A stretch of 64,000 nt of DNA from Sphingosinithalassobacter sp. CS137 (GTDB lineage: Bacteria; Pseudomonadota; Alphaproteobacteria; Sphingomonadales; Sphingomonadaceae), in assembly GCF_014334115.1 (NCBI RefSeq), contig NZ_CP060494.1, forward strand, positions 1,456,501 to 1,520,500, in the 5' to 3' direction. Below, one piece after another: positions 21,857 through 31,584 of this stretch (its first letter is position 1; every line of letters starts with the position of its first letter). The notes beneath the pieces are model-generated. The model had not been told where the DNA came from. It saw nothing but the letters and a program-made list of their open reading frames with translations, and did no database searches. Position numbers and translations under genes: made by a program.

Positions 21857-23120
21857 GAACGTCCTGCTGATCGGATCGGGAGGTCGCGAACATGCGCTCG
21901 CCTGGAAGCTCGCGCAATCGCCGCGGCTGGAAAAGCTCTTCGCCGCGCCCGGCAATCCGGGGATCGCGCAGCACGCGCAACTCGCCGATATCGCCGCCAC
22001 CGACCACCGATCGATCATCGATTTCTGCCTGCGCAATTCGATCGAATTCGTGGTGATCGGACCCGAGGCGCCGCTGGTGGCGGGCTTGGCCGACAATCTG
22101 CGCACTATGGGGATCGGCGTGTTCGGCCCGGGACGCGACGCGGCGCAGCTGGAGGGGTCGAAGGGCTTCACCAAGGATTTGTGCGCGCGCGAACGGATCC
22201 CGACCGCCGGCTATGTCCATGTCCACTCGCGCGACGGCGCGATGGCCGCGCTCGCCGATTTCCCGCTGCCGGTCGTGGTGAAGGCGGATGGCCTCGCCGC
22301 CGGCAAGGGCGTGACGATCGCCATGTCACGCGAGGAGGCGGAGGAAGCGATTTCGGCCATCTTCTCGCGCAACGGCGCCACCGCCGTGATCGAGGAGTTT
22401 CTCGAAGGCGAGGAAGCAAGCCTGTTCGTGCTCACCGACGGAGTCACGGTGATGCCGTTCGGATCGGCGCAGGATCACAAGCGCGTCGGCGAGGGGGACA
22501 CCGGGCCGAACACCGGCGGCATGGGCGCCTACAGCCCGGCGCACGTGCTGACCCCGGCGCTGGAGCGCGAGGCGATCGAGCGGATCGTCCGCCCGACGAT
22601 CGCCGCGCTTGCCCGGGCGGGAAGCCCCTATTCGGGGGTGCTCTATGCCGGTCTCATGCTCACCGAACAGGGGCCGAAGCTGATCGAATACAACGTCCGC
22701 TTCGGCGACCCCGAGTGCCAGGTGCTGATGCCGCGACTGGAGGACGATCTGCTCGAGCTGATGCTGGCGACCGAGGCGGGCGAGCTGGCAGGACGGCCCG
22801 ATCCGGTCTTTTCGCAGAGCAGTGCGCTCGCGGTGGTGCTGGCGGCGAAGGGCTATCCGGGCACTCCCGAGAGCGGCGGCGTGATCGGCGGCATCGATGC
22901 GGCGGAAGCGACGGGGGCGCGCGTCTTTCACGCTGGAACGGCGCTGGAAGACGATCGACTGGTGGCAAGCGGCGGCCGTGTGCTCAGCGTCGTCGGAACC
23001 GGCACGGACGTACGGGCAGCGCAGGCTGGCGCCTATGCCGCGGTCGCCGAGATCGATTTTCCGAGCGGCTTCTGCCGCGGCGACATCGGCTGGCGCGCGC
23101 TGGAACGCGAGTCGGCATGA
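21855..23120 (+). CDS. purD: Phosphoribosylamine-glycine ligase (GAR synthetase)
   Basis: PurD joins glycine to phosphoribosylamine in purine synthesis. The 421-residue protein begins with the canonical [19 protein letters not shown], so the start at 21855 is secure. ATP-grasp signatures are [15 protein letters not shown] and [33 protein letters not shown] and [12 protein letters not shown] complete the active site. Its RBS (AAGGGA) lies inside the first codons of the divergent xseA gene. It stands alone, apart from purEK earlier in the window. Confidence 0.98.
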   Translation: MNVLLIGSGGREHALAWKLAQSPRLEKLFAAPGNPGIAQHAQLADIAATDHRSIIDFCLRNSIEFVVIGPEAPLVAGLADNLRTMGIGVFGPGRDAAQLEGSKGFTKDLCARERIPTAGYVHVHSRDGAMAALADFPLPVVVKADGLAAGKGVTIAMSREEAEEAISAIFSRNGATAVIEEFLEGEEASLFVLTDGVTVMPFGSAQDHKRVGEGDTGPNTGGMGAYSPAHVLTPALEREAIERIVRPTIAALARAGSPYSGVLYAGLMLTEQGPKLIEYNVRFGDPECQVLMPRLEDDLLELMLATEAGELAGRPDPVFSQSSALAVVLAAKGYPGTPESGGVIGGIDAAEATGARVFHAGTALEDDRLVASGGRVLSVVGTGTDVRAAQAGAYAAVAEIDFPSGFCRGDIGWRALERESA

Positions 23121-23261
23121 ACAGGCACGACAGCTGGAACGCCAGCGACGGGGAAAGACGAGTTACAGAATAACATCACTGTTCATCGGACGCTCATCCG
23201 GCCGGGTCGAGACTTTGCGCAACCGTTTCGAACAGGGACGGCAAGATAAGGGGAGATCGTC

Positions 23262-25070
23262 ATGTCGCGTTCGTTGCTTCTGCTGGGTAGTTCCGCGTTT
23301 CTGCTGACGTCCGCCGCGCCGCCTCCGCTGGCCGCAATACCGCTGCCGCAGCGGGCACAGGACAATAGTTCGCCGGTACGCTGCACTGTTTCAGACATGC
23401 GCTCTGGCCAGCCGACACCCACGCTCGCGCAGACGAGGCAGCAGGCCCCTCAGCCGCAGCCGATCATGATGCCGCCGCCGCCCGCCCCGCCGGCGCCCCC
23501 CGCCCCGCCGGCGCCCCCCGCTCCGCCGGCGCCGCCGCCACCACCGGCACCAGCACCCACGGCGTCCGCCGAGACGGTCGTCACCGGCAACGCCGCCCGC
23601 GCTCCCCACCCGGTCGTGGCCGCGCCCTATGGCTCGCGAGAGAACACCGAGCGCTACGCTGGCGAGGAGATCGCGGCGGTCCAGACGGTGGCCGAAGCGC
23701 CCGTCTCGACCTTCTCGATCGACGTCGACACCGGCAGCTACGCCAATGCGCGCCGATTCCTGCGCGACGGGCGAATGCCGCCGCAGGAGGCGGTGCGCAC
23801 CGAGGAGATGATCAACTATTTCCGGTACGACTATCCGCTGCCGCAAGCGCGCACCCAGCCGTTCAGCGTGACCACCGATGTCGCTCGAACGCCCTGGAAC
23901 CCGGACACGCGGCTGCTGCGCATCGGCCTGCGCGGCTATGATGTGACCGCGGACGGGCGGCCACCGGCGAACCTGGTCTTCCTCGTCGATGTTTCCGGAT
24001 CGATGGGAAGCGAGGACAAGCTGCCGCTGGTGAAGCGCGCGCTGTCGATGCTCGCCGATCGCCTGGGCGAGCGCGATCGAGTGTCGATCGTCGTCTATGC
24101 CGGCGCGGCGGGCATCGTGCTCGAACCGACGAACAGTGCCGAGCATATACGGGCCGCGCTCGAATGCCTTCAGGCAGGCGGCTCGACTGCCGGCGGCCAG
24201 GGCCTCGAACTCGCCTATGCCACCGCACGGGCGAGCTTCATCGAAAACGGGATCAACCGCATCTTCGTCGCCACCGACGGCGACTTCAACGTCGGCGTCA
24301 GCAGCAACGACGCGATCGAGCAGATGGTCGAGCGCAACCGCGAGAGCGGCATCACGCTGACCACCCTGGGCTTCGGCACCGGCAACTATAATGAGGCGCT
24401 GATGGAGCGCATCGCCGACATCGGTAACGGCAACTACGCCTATATCGACAGTGCGATGGAAGCGCAGAAGGTGCTCGACGACGAGCTGGCTGCCACGCTC
24501 GTCACGATCGCGGGCGACGTGAAGGTGCAGCTCGAGTTTAACCCGGCGCACGTCAGCGAATATCGGCTGATCGGGTACGAGAATCGTCTGCTGGCCGAGC
24601 AGGATTTCGACAATGATGCCGTGGACGCCGGTGAGATCGGCGCCGGGCACCAGGTGACCGCACTGTACGAAATCGTCCCCGCCGGGTCGCGCGGCTGGCT
24701 TCCTGAGCGGCGATACGAAGCCAATCGCGCCGCTGCGCCACACGGCACCGGCGACGAACTCGGCTATGTGAAGCTGCGCTACAAGCTGCCGGGCGAGGAG
24801 GAATCGCGGCTGATTTCGAGGCCGATTCCCGCGCGCACGCTGGCGACTGCCGAAGCGCCTTCGGGCGACATGGCTTTCGTCAGCGCAGTGGCGGCGTTCG
24901 GACAGAAGCTGCGGGGCGACAACTATCTGAACGGCTTCACCTTCCCGCAAATCGAAGCGCTGGCGGGACAGCCGAGCGGCTATTGGCGTGAAGAGTTCGT
25001 CCAGCTTGTCCGGCTGGCCGGGTCACACGCGCCGGGCGCTCTCAAAACGGAAAACGGCGGCGGCGAATAA
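23262..25070 (+). CDS. Von Willebrand factor type A domain protein (YfbK-like)
   Basis: The 602-residue protein has a signal peptide (first about 25 residues), a low-complexity Pro/Ala stretch (about 65-105), then the vWF_A_N region (VSTFSIDVDTGSYANARRFL). The vWA domain has an intact MIDAS motif DVSGSMGS at 243-250, and a C-terminal DUF3520-like domain follows (LGYVKLRYKLPGEEES). Such proteins are exported and bind metal and partner proteins; the role is unclear. AAGGGGAG supports the start. The Pro-rich stretch is built on an 18-bp tandem repeat. Confidence 0.88.
   Translation: MSRSLLLLGSSAFLLTSAAPPPLAAIPLPQRAQDNSSPVRCTVSDMRSGQPTPTLAQTRQQAPQPQPIMMPPPPAPPAPPAPPAPPAPPAPPPPPAPAPTASAETVVTGNAARAPHPVVAAPYGSRENTERYAGEEIAAVQTVAEAPVSTFSIDVDTGSYANARRFLRDGRMPPQEAVRTEEMINYFRYDYPLPQARTQPFSVTTDVARTPWNPDTRLLRIGLRGYDVTADGRPPANLVFLVDVSGSMGSEDKLPLVKRALSMLADRLGERDRVSIVVYAGAAGIVLEPTNSAEHIRAALECLQAGGSTAGGQGLELAYATARASFIENGINRIFVATDGDFNVGVSSNDAIEQMVERNRESGITLTTLGFGTGNYNEALMERIADIGNGNYAYIDSAMEAQKVLDDELAATLVTIAGDVKVQLEFNPAHVSEYRLIGYENRLLAEQDFDNDAVDAGEIGAGHQVTALYEIVPAGSRGWLPERRYEANRAAAPHGTGDELGYVKLRYKLPGEEESRLISRPIPARTLATAEAPSGDMAFVSAVAAFGQKLRGDNYLNGFTFPQIEALAGQPSGYWREEFVQLVRLAGSHAPGALKTENGGGE
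23484..23537 (+). repeat. 18-bp tandem repeat coding APPAPP
   Basis: Two identical copies of an 18-base unit (GCCCCGCCGGCGCCCCCC) and a third imperfect copy lie in the vWA gene. Each unit is six codons (Ala-Pro-Pro-Ala-Pro-Pro), so copy-number change would keep the frame and only alter the linker length. Confidence 0.8.
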
Positions 25071-25151
25071 CGCCGCGACGACTGGACGCACTCCGATCCG
25101 GCGTTATGCATTTGTCCAGTACGGCAACCGCATGACGCCGGAGGGAGGGCA

Positions 25152-25775
25152 ATGAACCAGCAATCGACATCGGCCACGGCCGCGCCCATCATCGAAGGTG
25201 CGCCGGAATATCTGACGCTGCCCTTCGTTCTGATCGCGATCGGAGTCCTGGTGGCGCTCGCAGTGCTTCTGTGGGGAGCGCGGCGCGCGCGCGAACGGCG
25301 TGCCGCCGAGCACGAGCTGACCCAGAGCGGCCAGGCGAGATATGTCGACGAAGCCGCAGTTGCCGAGCCACCGTCCGAGACCGAGCGCACGATCGCGGCA
25401 CCGCCGGTCGCGCCCGCCCCTCCGCCCGTCGCCGATGCCGAAGTGCCCGCGGCGGAGCCGGAACCAGTGCCGCAGCCTCGGCCCGAGCCGGCCACGGAAA
25501 CCGTCCCGCCCGCAGGAGCGTCCGCTCCCGCGCCGGCCAGCGACGACCTCACTCGGATGAAGGGAGTGGGCCCGCGGCTGGCCGAGCGCCTGAACGGCCT
25601 CGGCATCACGCGATTCGAACAGATTGCGGCGCTTTCGCCGGAAGATGCCGCGGCACTCGACGCGCAACTCGGCGACTTCCGCGGAAGGCTCGAGCGCGAT
25701 CGCTGGATCGAACAGGCCGAACTGCTCGCGAAGGGCGATATCGCTGCCTATGAGGAGCGGTTCGGCAAGCTCTGA
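25152..25775 (+). CDS. Membrane-anchored helix-hairpin-helix protein
   Basis: The 207-residue protein has a single transmembrane helix (about 23-42), a charged stop-transfer ARRARERR, a long Pro/Ala/Glu-rich flexible linker (about 65-135), and a C-terminal helix-hairpin-helix segment LTRMKGVGPRLAERLNGLGITRFEQIAAL. This HhH form resembles the domain in DUF4332-type and respiratory-complex-associated proteins, and may bind DNA or protein. The strong RBS GAGGGAGGG supports the start. It lies between the vWA protein and ExoD, in the same direction; function is not known. Confidence 0.75.
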   Translation: MNQQSTSATAAPIIEGAPEYLTLPFVLIAIGVLVALAVLLWGARRARERRAAEHELTQSGQARYVDEAAVAEPPSETERTIAAPPVAPAPPPVADAEVPAAEPEPVPQPRPEPATETVPPAGASAPAPASDDLTRMKGVGPRLAERLNGLGITRFEQIAALSPEDAAALDAQLGDFRGRLERDRWIEQAELLAKGDIAAYEERFGKL

Positions 25776-25834
25776 TCGTGGAGACAAGCTGCTGCTGAGG
25801 CGTTCCGGACCGGCAACGGTCAGGGAACATCGGG

Positions 25835-26452
25835 ATGGCCGCTCAGGCGGAAAAGACTGCAGACTCCGGAAAACCGCTCGAGAACCTGCTCGACGAAGCG
25901 ATTGATTCGGAAGAAAATGGCGATGTCACGATCGGCACGTTGCTGAGCGCATTCGGCAGCCGAGGGTTCGGGCCGCTTCTCTGCATCTTCGCGCTGATCG
26001 CGATCCTTCCCCCCATCGGCGGCATTCCGGGCGTGCCCACGTCGATGGGCCTCCTCACCATGTTGATCGCGGTGCAGATCCTGATCGGTCGGCGGCACCC
26101 CTGGGCGCCCGGCTTCATTCGTCGCCGCGGCGTCTCGAAGGGCAAGGTCGAAAAGGCGCGCGACAAGGCGAAGGGCCTGCTCGCGAGGATCGACGCGCTC
26201 GTCGGCCGACGCCTCACCTTCGCCACGACGCGGCCCGCCGAGTGGTTGGCGGCGCTGTGCTGCATGCTGCTCGGTTTCGCCATGCCGCCGCTCGAACTGC
26301 TACCGTTCGCCGCGGCGCTGCCGGCGAGCGCGATTCTCCTGTTCGGTCTCGGCCTGACGGCGCGCGACGGGCTGCTGATGCTGTTCGGTTTCGCGGCGAC
26401 CGGCGGCAGCCTCTACGTCGTGACGACGAACCTGCCTGCCCTGCTCGGCTGA
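25835..26452 (+). CDS. ExoD family membrane protein (exopolysaccharide-related)
   Basis: The 205-residue protein belongs to the ExoD family, first linked to exopolysaccharide and alkaline tolerance in rhizobia. It has a cytosolic N-terminus, then hydrophobic segments (GPLLCIFALIAILPPIGGIP, a loop HPWAPGFIRRRGVSKGKV, then two or three helices in the C-terminal half). GGIPGVPT and HPWAP are typical family motifs. Its stop codon abuts that of the convergent CNT transporter (TGATCA at 26450-26455) with no base between. The biochemical role is not established. Confidence 0.85.
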   Translation: MAAQAEKTADSGKPLENLLDEAIDSEENGDVTIGTLLSAFGSRGFGPLLCIFALIAILPPIGGIPGVPTSMGLLTMLIAVQILIGRRHPWAPGFIRRRGVSKGKVEKARDKAKGLLARIDALVGRRLTFATTRPAEWLAALCCMLLGFAMPPLELLPFAAALPASAILLFGLGLTARDGLLMLFGFAATGGSLYVVTTNLPALLG

Positions 26453-27730
26453 TCAGAATTGCAGCAGCAACCCCGCGAGCGCGGCGCTCATCAGATTGGC
26501 GAGACTGCCCGCGATCAGCGCCCGGATCCCCAGCCGCGCGATCATCGGCCGCTGATTGGGCGCCAGGCTGCCGGTCGTTCCCATCTGGATCGCGATCGAA
26601 CTGAAATTGGCAAAACCGCACAGCGCGAAGGTGACGATCGCGCGCGTCCGCTCCGAGATATCTCCAAGCTCGCCGAGCTGAATGAAGGCGACGAATTCAT
26701 TGAGCACCAGCTTGGTGCCGAACAGGCCCCCGGCGATATCGGCCTCTTCCCAGGGAATTCCCATCAGGAACATGATCGGCGAAAACACGGTGCCGATGAT
26801 CGCCTGGAAGCTCAGCTCCGGATATCCGAACCAGCTTCCGACACCGCCGAGCAGCCCGTTGGCCAGCGCGACCAGCGCGACGAACGCCAGCACCATCGCG
26901 CCGACGGCGACTGCGATTCGCACGCCGGTCTGCGCGCCTTCGGCGGCGGCCTGGATCACGTTCGCGGCAGGCGTTTCCTCCGCCACGACTTCGGCCGCGC
27001 GGATCACTTCCTCCTCACGCGCGATCGGATCGGTTTCGCGCGCATGGTTGCCATCCTTCGGCGGGAGCGCGTCGGGCATGATGATCTTGGCCATCAACAG
27101 CCCGCCCGGCGCCGCCATGAACGACGCCGCGAGCAGATAGGGCAGATAGTCCGCGCCGAGAAAGGTCGCATAGGCGGCCAGGATGGTCCCCGCCACGCCC
27201 GCCATGCCGACCGACATGATCGCGAAGAGCTGCGACGGAGTGAGACTGGCGAGATAGGGACGGATGACCAGCGGCGATTCGCTCTGCCCCACGAAGATGT
27301 TGGCGGCCGAGCACAGCGATTCGACCTTGGAAACGCCGATCACCTTCTCGATCGCGCCGCCCACCCAGCGGATGACGAACTGCATGATGTGCAGATGGTA
27401 GAGGACCGCGACCAGGCTGGCGAAGAAGATGATCACCGGCAGTGCCGAAATGGCGAAGCTCGTCCCCCCGATTTCGGGCGAGGCGAGCGGGCCGAACAGG
27501 AAATCGGTGCCTGCCTGGGCATAGCTGAGCAGCGCCGAAACGCCGCGCGCCATCGCCGCGATCGCCAGACGACCGGCAGGGACGTACAGCACCAGTACTG
27601 CGATTCCGACCTGAAGCGCGAAAGCGGCGGCCACGACGCGCAACCGGATCGCCCGCTTGTTGGTCGAAAGCAGGAAGGCAATGGCCAGGATTGCGGCGAT
27701 CCCGACGATGCCAATCGGAAACTCGGTCAT
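26453..27730 (-). CDS. Concentrative nucleoside transporter (CNT/NupC family)
   Basis: This 425-residue inner-membrane protein couples nucleoside uptake to a proton or sodium gradient. The CNT core is clear: FAISALPVIIFFASL, the conserved IFVGQSESPLVIRPYL, and the late motif FALCGFANFSSIAIQ with GGTTG-like MGTTGSLAPNQR. A hydrophilic insert (about 215-255) with many Glu residues sits between helices. Length and about ten predicted helices fit. No operon partner; it lies back to back with ExoD and 119 bp from the divergent YhhQ-like gene. Confidence 0.92.
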   Translation of the reverse strand: MTEFPIGIVGIAAILAIAFLLSTNKRAIRLRVVAAAFALQVGIAVLVLYVPAGRLAIAAMARGVSALLSYAQAGTDFLFGPLASPEIGGTSFAISALPVIIFFASLVAVLYHLHIMQFVIRWVGGAIEKVIGVSKVESLCSAANIFVGQSESPLVIRPYLASLTPSQLFAIMSVGMAGVAGTILAAYATFLGADYLPYLLAASFMAAPGGLLMAKIIMPDALPPKDGNHARETDPIAREEEVIRAAEVVAEETPAANVIQAAAEGAQTGVRIAVAVGAMVLAFVALVALANGLLGGVGSWFGYPELSFQAIIGTVFSPIMFLMGIPWEEADIAGGLFGTKLVLNEFVAFIQLGELGDISERTRAIVTFALCGFANFSSIAIQMGTTGSLAPNQRPMIARLGIRALIAGSLANLMSAALAGLLLQF

Positions 27731-27849
27731 TGGTGGCGTTCATTCCCCGGGAGGCCGGCGGCGCCGGCGACATGGCGCGCCACCATACATGCTGGCGCCG
27801 AATCGGCTAGGCGCTTCCGCGACTGCGAAAATCCCGCTAGCACCACGCG

Positions 27850-28512
27850 ATGACGACCGCCACTCCGCCCGTGATCTCCCGCTCGCTCTTCGTCCTCTCC
27901 ATCTTCTACGGAGGCATGGTGTGCATTGCCGGCGTGCTGGGGAACAAGCAGGTCGCGCTCGGTCCGCTCGCCGTCGAGGCCGGAATCTTCGCGTTCCTGC
28001 TGCTGGTGGTGGTCTCCAGCGCCGTTGCCGAGCTACACGGCCGCGCGGTCGCCAACCGGCTGGTGCAGTTCGGTTTCATCCCGCTGATCGTCTCGCTGCT
28101 CCTCTCGCTACTCGTCTATGCACTGCCGCCGTCGAGCGAGATGATCGAACAACGGCCCGAGGCACTGACAGCGATTCAGGGAATTCTCTTTTCGACCTGG
28201 CGGATCTGGATCGGCGGCATCCTGGCCTATGGCATTTCGCAGACGCTGAACGTCACCATCTTCGCGGCCCTGAAGGGCAGCGAAGGATCGCGCCTGCTCT
28301 GGTTCCGCTCGGCAGTGGCGGGCGTGCTCAGCCAGATCGTCGACACGCTCGTGTTCGTGTTCGTCGCCTTCTACGGCCTGTTCGACGTCACCAGCCTGCT
28401 GATCGGCCAGATGCTTGCCAAGGTCGTGCTGTCGGCGCTGCTGGTGCCGCTGCTGATCTATCTGGTCGTGTGGATCGGTCGTTCGCTGGACCGTGGCGCG
28501 GCGCGGCCCTAA
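27850..28512 (+). CDS. Queuosine precursor transporter (YhhQ/VUT family)
   Basis: The 220-residue membrane protein has about six hydrophobic helices. Family features are [30 protein letters not shown] N-terminal half, AELHGR, and the C-terminal [21 protein letters not shown] segment. Members import preQ0/preQ1 for queuosine modification of tRNA. Its stop is 10 bp before the argB start, so the two may be co-transcribed. Confidence 0.85.
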   Translation: MTTATPPVISRSLFVLSIFYGGMVCIAGVLGNKQVALGPLAVEAGIFAFLLLVVVSSAVAELHGRAVANRLVQFGFIPLIVSLLLSLLVYALPPSSEMIEQRPEALTAIQGILFSTWRIWIGGILAYGISQTLNVTIFAALKGSEGSRLLWFRSAVAGVLSQIVDTLVFVFVAFYGLFDVTSLLIGQMLAKVVLSALLVPLLIYLVVWIGRSLDRGAARP

Positions 28513-28522
28513 GCGTCCCGCG

Positions 28523-29422
28523 ATGACCGACCATTCGCCCGATCCCGCGCTGCTCGCCAAGGCAGAGACACTCACCGAGGCGCTGCCCTATCTCCAGCGC
28601 TACGCGGGCAAGACCTTCGTGGTGAAATATGGCGGCCATGCGATGGGCGATCCGGAGCTGGCGCGCGACTTCGCAGAGGACGTCGTGCTGCTCAAGGCGG
28701 TCGGCATCAATCCGATCGTCGTCCATGGCGGCGGCCCCCAGATCGGATCGATGCTCAAGCGCCTGGGAGTCGAATCGCAGTTCGTCGGCGGCCTGCGCGT
28801 CACCGATGCGGCGACCGCCGAAGTCGCCGAAATGGTCCTGGCGGGTAAGATCAACAAGGAGATCGTCGCCTGGATCGCCGAAGCCGGCGGCCGCGCGGTC
28901 GGTATCTCGGGCAAGGATGCGGGGCTCGTCGTCGCCGAGAAGGTCAAGCGCAGCGAGCCCGATCCCAATTCGGGTATCGAGCGGCACGTCGATCTCGGCT
29001 TCGTCGGCGAACCCGTCGCGGTCGATCCGACGATCCTGGGCACGCTGGCGCGCGAGGGGTTCATCCCGGTGGTCGCGCCGGTGGCGCTGGGCGCCGACGG
29101 CAACACCTACAACATCAATGCCGACACCATGGCCGGCGCGATCGCCGGCGCCTGCAACGCATCGCGTTTCTTCCTGCTGACCGACGTGGCCGGCGTGATG
29201 GACAAGTCGGGTGCGCTGCTGACCGATCTCGACGCGGCGCAGATCGCCGATCTCAAGGCGGACGGCACGATCTTCGGCGGCATGATTCCCAAGGTCGAGA
29301 CCTGCACCGCCGCCGTCGCCGCGGGAGTCGACGCCGCCGTCATCCTCGATGGGCGCGTCCCGCACGCGATGCTGCTCGAAATCTTCACCCGCCGCGGCGC
29401 GGGCACGCTCGTACACAAATAG
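28523..29422 (+). CDS. argB: N-acetylglutamate kinase
   Basis: ArgB phosphorylates N-acetylglutamate, the second step of arginine synthesis, and is often feedback-inhibited by arginine. The 299-residue protein starts with helix-rich [21 protein letters not shown], an N-terminal extension found in arginine-sensitive hexameric forms. [22 protein letters not shown] and [12 protein letters not shown] are the ATP and substrate sites, and [10 protein letters not shown] closes the active site. The start at 28523 is chosen over an in-frame ATG at 28493 that would overlap the previous gene. argG is 16 kb away. Confidence 0.96.
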   Translation: MTDHSPDPALLAKAETLTEALPYLQRYAGKTFVVKYGGHAMGDPELARDFAEDVVLLKAVGINPIVVHGGGPQIGSMLKRLGVESQFVGGLRVTDAATAEVAEMVLAGKINKEIVAWIAEAGGRAVGISGKDAGLVVAEKVKRSEPDPNSGIERHVDLGFVGEPVAVDPTILGTLAREGFIPVVAPVALGADGNTYNINADTMAGAIAGACNASRFFLLTDVAGVMDKSGALLTDLDAAQIADLKADGTIFGGMIPKVETCTAAVAAGVDAAVILDGRVPHAMLLEIFTRRGAGTLVHK

Positions 29423-29433
29423 GGGCGCCGCCC

Positions 29434-29461
29434 TTGCCGCGCGGCCGGGCGATCCTATAAC
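29434..29461 (+). promoter_or_regulatory. Candidate housekeeping promoter upstream of the YggT gene
   Basis: TTGCCG (29434-29439) and TATAAC (29456-29461) are separated by 16 bases, 31 bp before the TTG start. This is a fair sigma-70-type match in a GC-rich background. Confidence 0.4.
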
Positions 29462-29491
29462 CACGGCAACACGCGTGTTTGGAGACCTTGC

Positions 29492-29806
29492 TTGAACGCC
29501 TTCCTGATCGTGCTGCTGCAGATCGTCCAGCTCCTGCTGAACGTGCTGTGGTGGATCATCATCGTCCAGGCGATCCTTTCGTGGCTGATCGCCTTCAACG
29601 TGATCAACACCTACAATGATTTCGTCCGTACCGTCTGGAACGCGCTGCGCACGCTGACCGAGCCGATCTACCGGCCGGTCCGGCGAGTCCTGCCCGATTT
29701 CGGCGCACTCGACCTGTCGCCGCTTGTGGTGTTGCTGCTGCTCTACATCCTCAACGAGATCGTCATCCGGCAGATCCTCTACAGCCTGGCCAGCGCGGCC
29801 TATTGA
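29492..29806 (+). CDS. YggT family membrane protein
   Basis: The 104-residue protein starts with TTG at 29492, seven bases after GGAGA. It has two hydrophobic halves (about 5-35 and 75-98) and the family signature NALRTLTEPIYRPVRRVLPDFGALDLSPLV in between, where the conserved EPIxxPxR motif lies. YggT proteins are linked to osmotic tolerance and to cell-division or membrane-protein quality control, but the molecular role is unclear. It is 7 bp from the DUF167 gene; the YggT-DUF167 pair is a conserved arrangement. Confidence 0.9.
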   Translation: MNAFLIVLLQIVQLLLNVLWWIIIVQAILSWLIAFNVINTYNDFVRTVWNALRTLTEPIYRPVRRVLPDFGALDLSPLVVLLLLYILNEIVIRQILYSLASAAY

Positions 29807-29813
29807 GCCGAGC

Positions 29814-30116
29814 ATGCCGGCCTGGCGGCTGCGGGAGGACGGGATCGAGATCGCGGTGCGCGTGACGCCGCGCGCCGCGCGCGACAGCTTCGCCGCGGGA
29901 ACCGAGGAGCATTTCGCCGCCCGGCTGACGGCACCGCCCGTCGACGGTGCCGCGAATGCGGCGCTGGTCGCGCTTGCCGCCCGCAGCTTCGGCGTCTCCA
30001 GACGCGCGGTGACGCTGATCTCCGGCGACACGGCGCGGCTCAAGCGGCTGACGATCGAAGGCGAGTCGCAGGCGCTGGCACAGATCGCCGCCAGCCACTA
30101 TGGGTCGGCCGCATGA
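29814..30116 (+). CDS. DUF167 (YggU) family protein
   Basis: This 100-residue protein has the family core [12 protein letters not shown] and [21 protein letters not shown], followed by the [16 protein letters not shown] strand-helix unit. The start [10 protein letters not shown] at 29814 matches the family N-terminus. Its stop overlaps the folD start by ATGA. Function is unknown. Confidence 0.92.
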   Translation: MPAWRLREDGIEIAVRVTPRAARDSFAAGTEEHFAARLTAPPVDGAANAALVALAARSFGVSRRAVTLISGDTARLKRLTIEGESQALAQIAASHYGSAA

Positions 30117-30988
30117 GCGCCCGGATCATCGATGGAAAGACGTTCGCGGCCGGGCTGCGCGCCCGCGTCGGCGCCGGAGTGGCCGCATTTCGCGAGCAAG
30201 CGGGCCGCGCGCCGGGGCTCGCAGTCGTGCTGGTAGGCGAGGACCCCGCCTCGACGGTCTATGTCCGCAACAAGGGCAGGATGACGCGCGAGGCGGGCAT
30301 GGAGAGCTTCGAACATCGCCTGCCCGCCGACACGAGCCAGGAGGCGCTGATCGCGCTCGTCGATCGGCTGAACGCGGACCCGAAGGTCGACGGCATCCTC
30401 GTCCAGCTCCCGCTGCCCGGCCATCTCGACACCGAGGCGGTGCTGCTGCGGATCGATCCGGACAAGGACGTCGACGGCTTCCATCCGGTGAACGCGGGGC
30501 GGCTCGCGGTCGGCCTGCCGGGTTTCGTGCCCTGCACGCCACTCGGCTGTCTGATGCTGCTCGAGGACGAGATGGGCGAGCTTGCGGGGAAGGACGCGGT
30601 CGTGATCGGCCGATCGAACATTGTCGGCAAGCCGATGGCCGCGCTGCTGACGGCGAAGAGCTGCACCGTCACGATCGCCCATTCGCGCACCCGGGATCTC
30701 GCACGGCACGTCGGCAATGCCGATATCGTCGTCGCCGCCGTGGGCCGCCCGCGGTTCGTGCCCGGCGACTGGCTGAAGCCGGGCGCCACCGTGATCGACG
30801 TCGGCATCAACCGCACCGAGGGCGGCCTGGTGGGCGACGTCGATTTCGACAGCGCGGTGGAAGTGGCGGGCGCGATCACGCCTGTGCCCGGCGGCGTCGG
30901 CCCGATGACCATCGCCTGTCTGCTCCGGAACACGCTGGTCGCCGCGCACCGTCGCGAGGCCGTGCCGCTCGACGAGGAGGCGCTGTGA
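30113..30988 (+). CDS. folD: Bifunctional methylenetetrahydrofolate dehydrogenase/cyclohydrolase
   Basis: FolD interconverts methylene-, methenyl- and 10-formyl-tetrahydrofolate, giving formyl groups for purine and fMet synthesis. The 291 residues carry Tyr50 and catalytic Lys54 in [22 protein letters not shown], the NADP-binding [14 protein letters not shown], and the C-terminal [10 protein letters not shown]. It overlaps its neighbours at both ends (ATGA before, GTGA after), so the DUF167-folD-NTF2-like-marC genes are translationally coupled. Confidence 0.97.
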   Translation: MSARIIDGKTFAAGLRARVGAGVAAFREQAGRAPGLAVVLVGEDPASTVYVRNKGRMTREAGMESFEHRLPADTSQEALIALVDRLNADPKVDGILVQLPLPGHLDTEAVLLRIDPDKDVDGFHPVNAGRLAVGLPGFVPCTPLGCLMLLEDEMGELAGKDAVVIGRSNIVGKPMAALLTAKSCTVTIAHSRTRDLARHVGNADIVVAAVGRPRFVPGDWLKPGATVIDVGINRTEGGLVGDVDFDSAVEVAGAITPVPGGVGPMTIACLLRNTLVAAHRREAVPLDEEAL

Positions 30989-31584
30989 TCGCAGTGGCGC
31001 TGCTCCTCATCGCCGGCGACCCCGAAACCGCGCTCGACGCCGAGCGCGCGTTCAGCACGGCGGCGCAGGTGGAGGGGCAATGGGCGGCGTTCCGGCGCTT
31101 CGCCGATACGGATGGCGTCATCTTCATGCCCGCGCCCGCCAATCCCCATCGCGCGCTTCCCGCCGAGGAGCCCCCGATCGCCGTGCAATGGTGGCCGGCG
31201 CGCAGCTTCGTCTCGTGCGACGGCAGCGTGGCGGTGAACACGGGGTCCTGGGCGCGGCCGCATGCGAGCGGCTATTTCAGCACGGTTTGGGAGCGGCAGC
31301 CGGACGGCAGCTGGAAATGGGCGCTCGACCATGGCGACATCGTCGACGGCGGGCGAGCACTGCCGGAGCGAGTCGAGGTTCGTACGGCCGATTGCTCCGC
31401 CGTGCCGCCGGTCGCCGTGATCCCGTCGCTCGGTGCACGACAGGGCAACGGCGCCTCGCGCGACGGCACGCTGCGCTGGGGCTGGACGGTGTTCGACGAC
31501 GGATCGCGCCGGTTCTTCACCAACCTGTGGAACGGCAGCGCGTTCGAACGAGTGATCTACGACGAAGTGGGGTCCGGCGCATGA
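30985..31584 (+). CDS. Hypothetical protein, NTF2/DUF4440-like
   Basis: The 199-residue protein starts with GTG overlapping the folD stop. A short hydrophobic N-terminus ([11 protein letters not shown]) may be a signal or anchor. The body ([56 protein letters not shown]) resembles NTF2-like SnoaL/DUF4440 proteins, which form a cone-shaped pocket. A C-terminal region with TADCSAV and a TRP-rich strand pair follows and is less clear. Function unknown. Coupled to folD and marC by overlaps. Confidence 0.65.
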   Translation: MIAVALLLIAGDPETALDAERAFSTAAQVEGQWAAFRRFADTDGVIFMPAPANPHRALPAEEPPIAVQWWPARSFVSCDGSVAVNTGSWARPHASGYFSTVWERQPDGSWKWALDHGDIVDGGRALPERVEVRTADCSAVPPVAVIPSLGARQGNGASRDGTLRWGWTVFDDGSRRFFTNLWNGSAFERVIYDEVGSGA

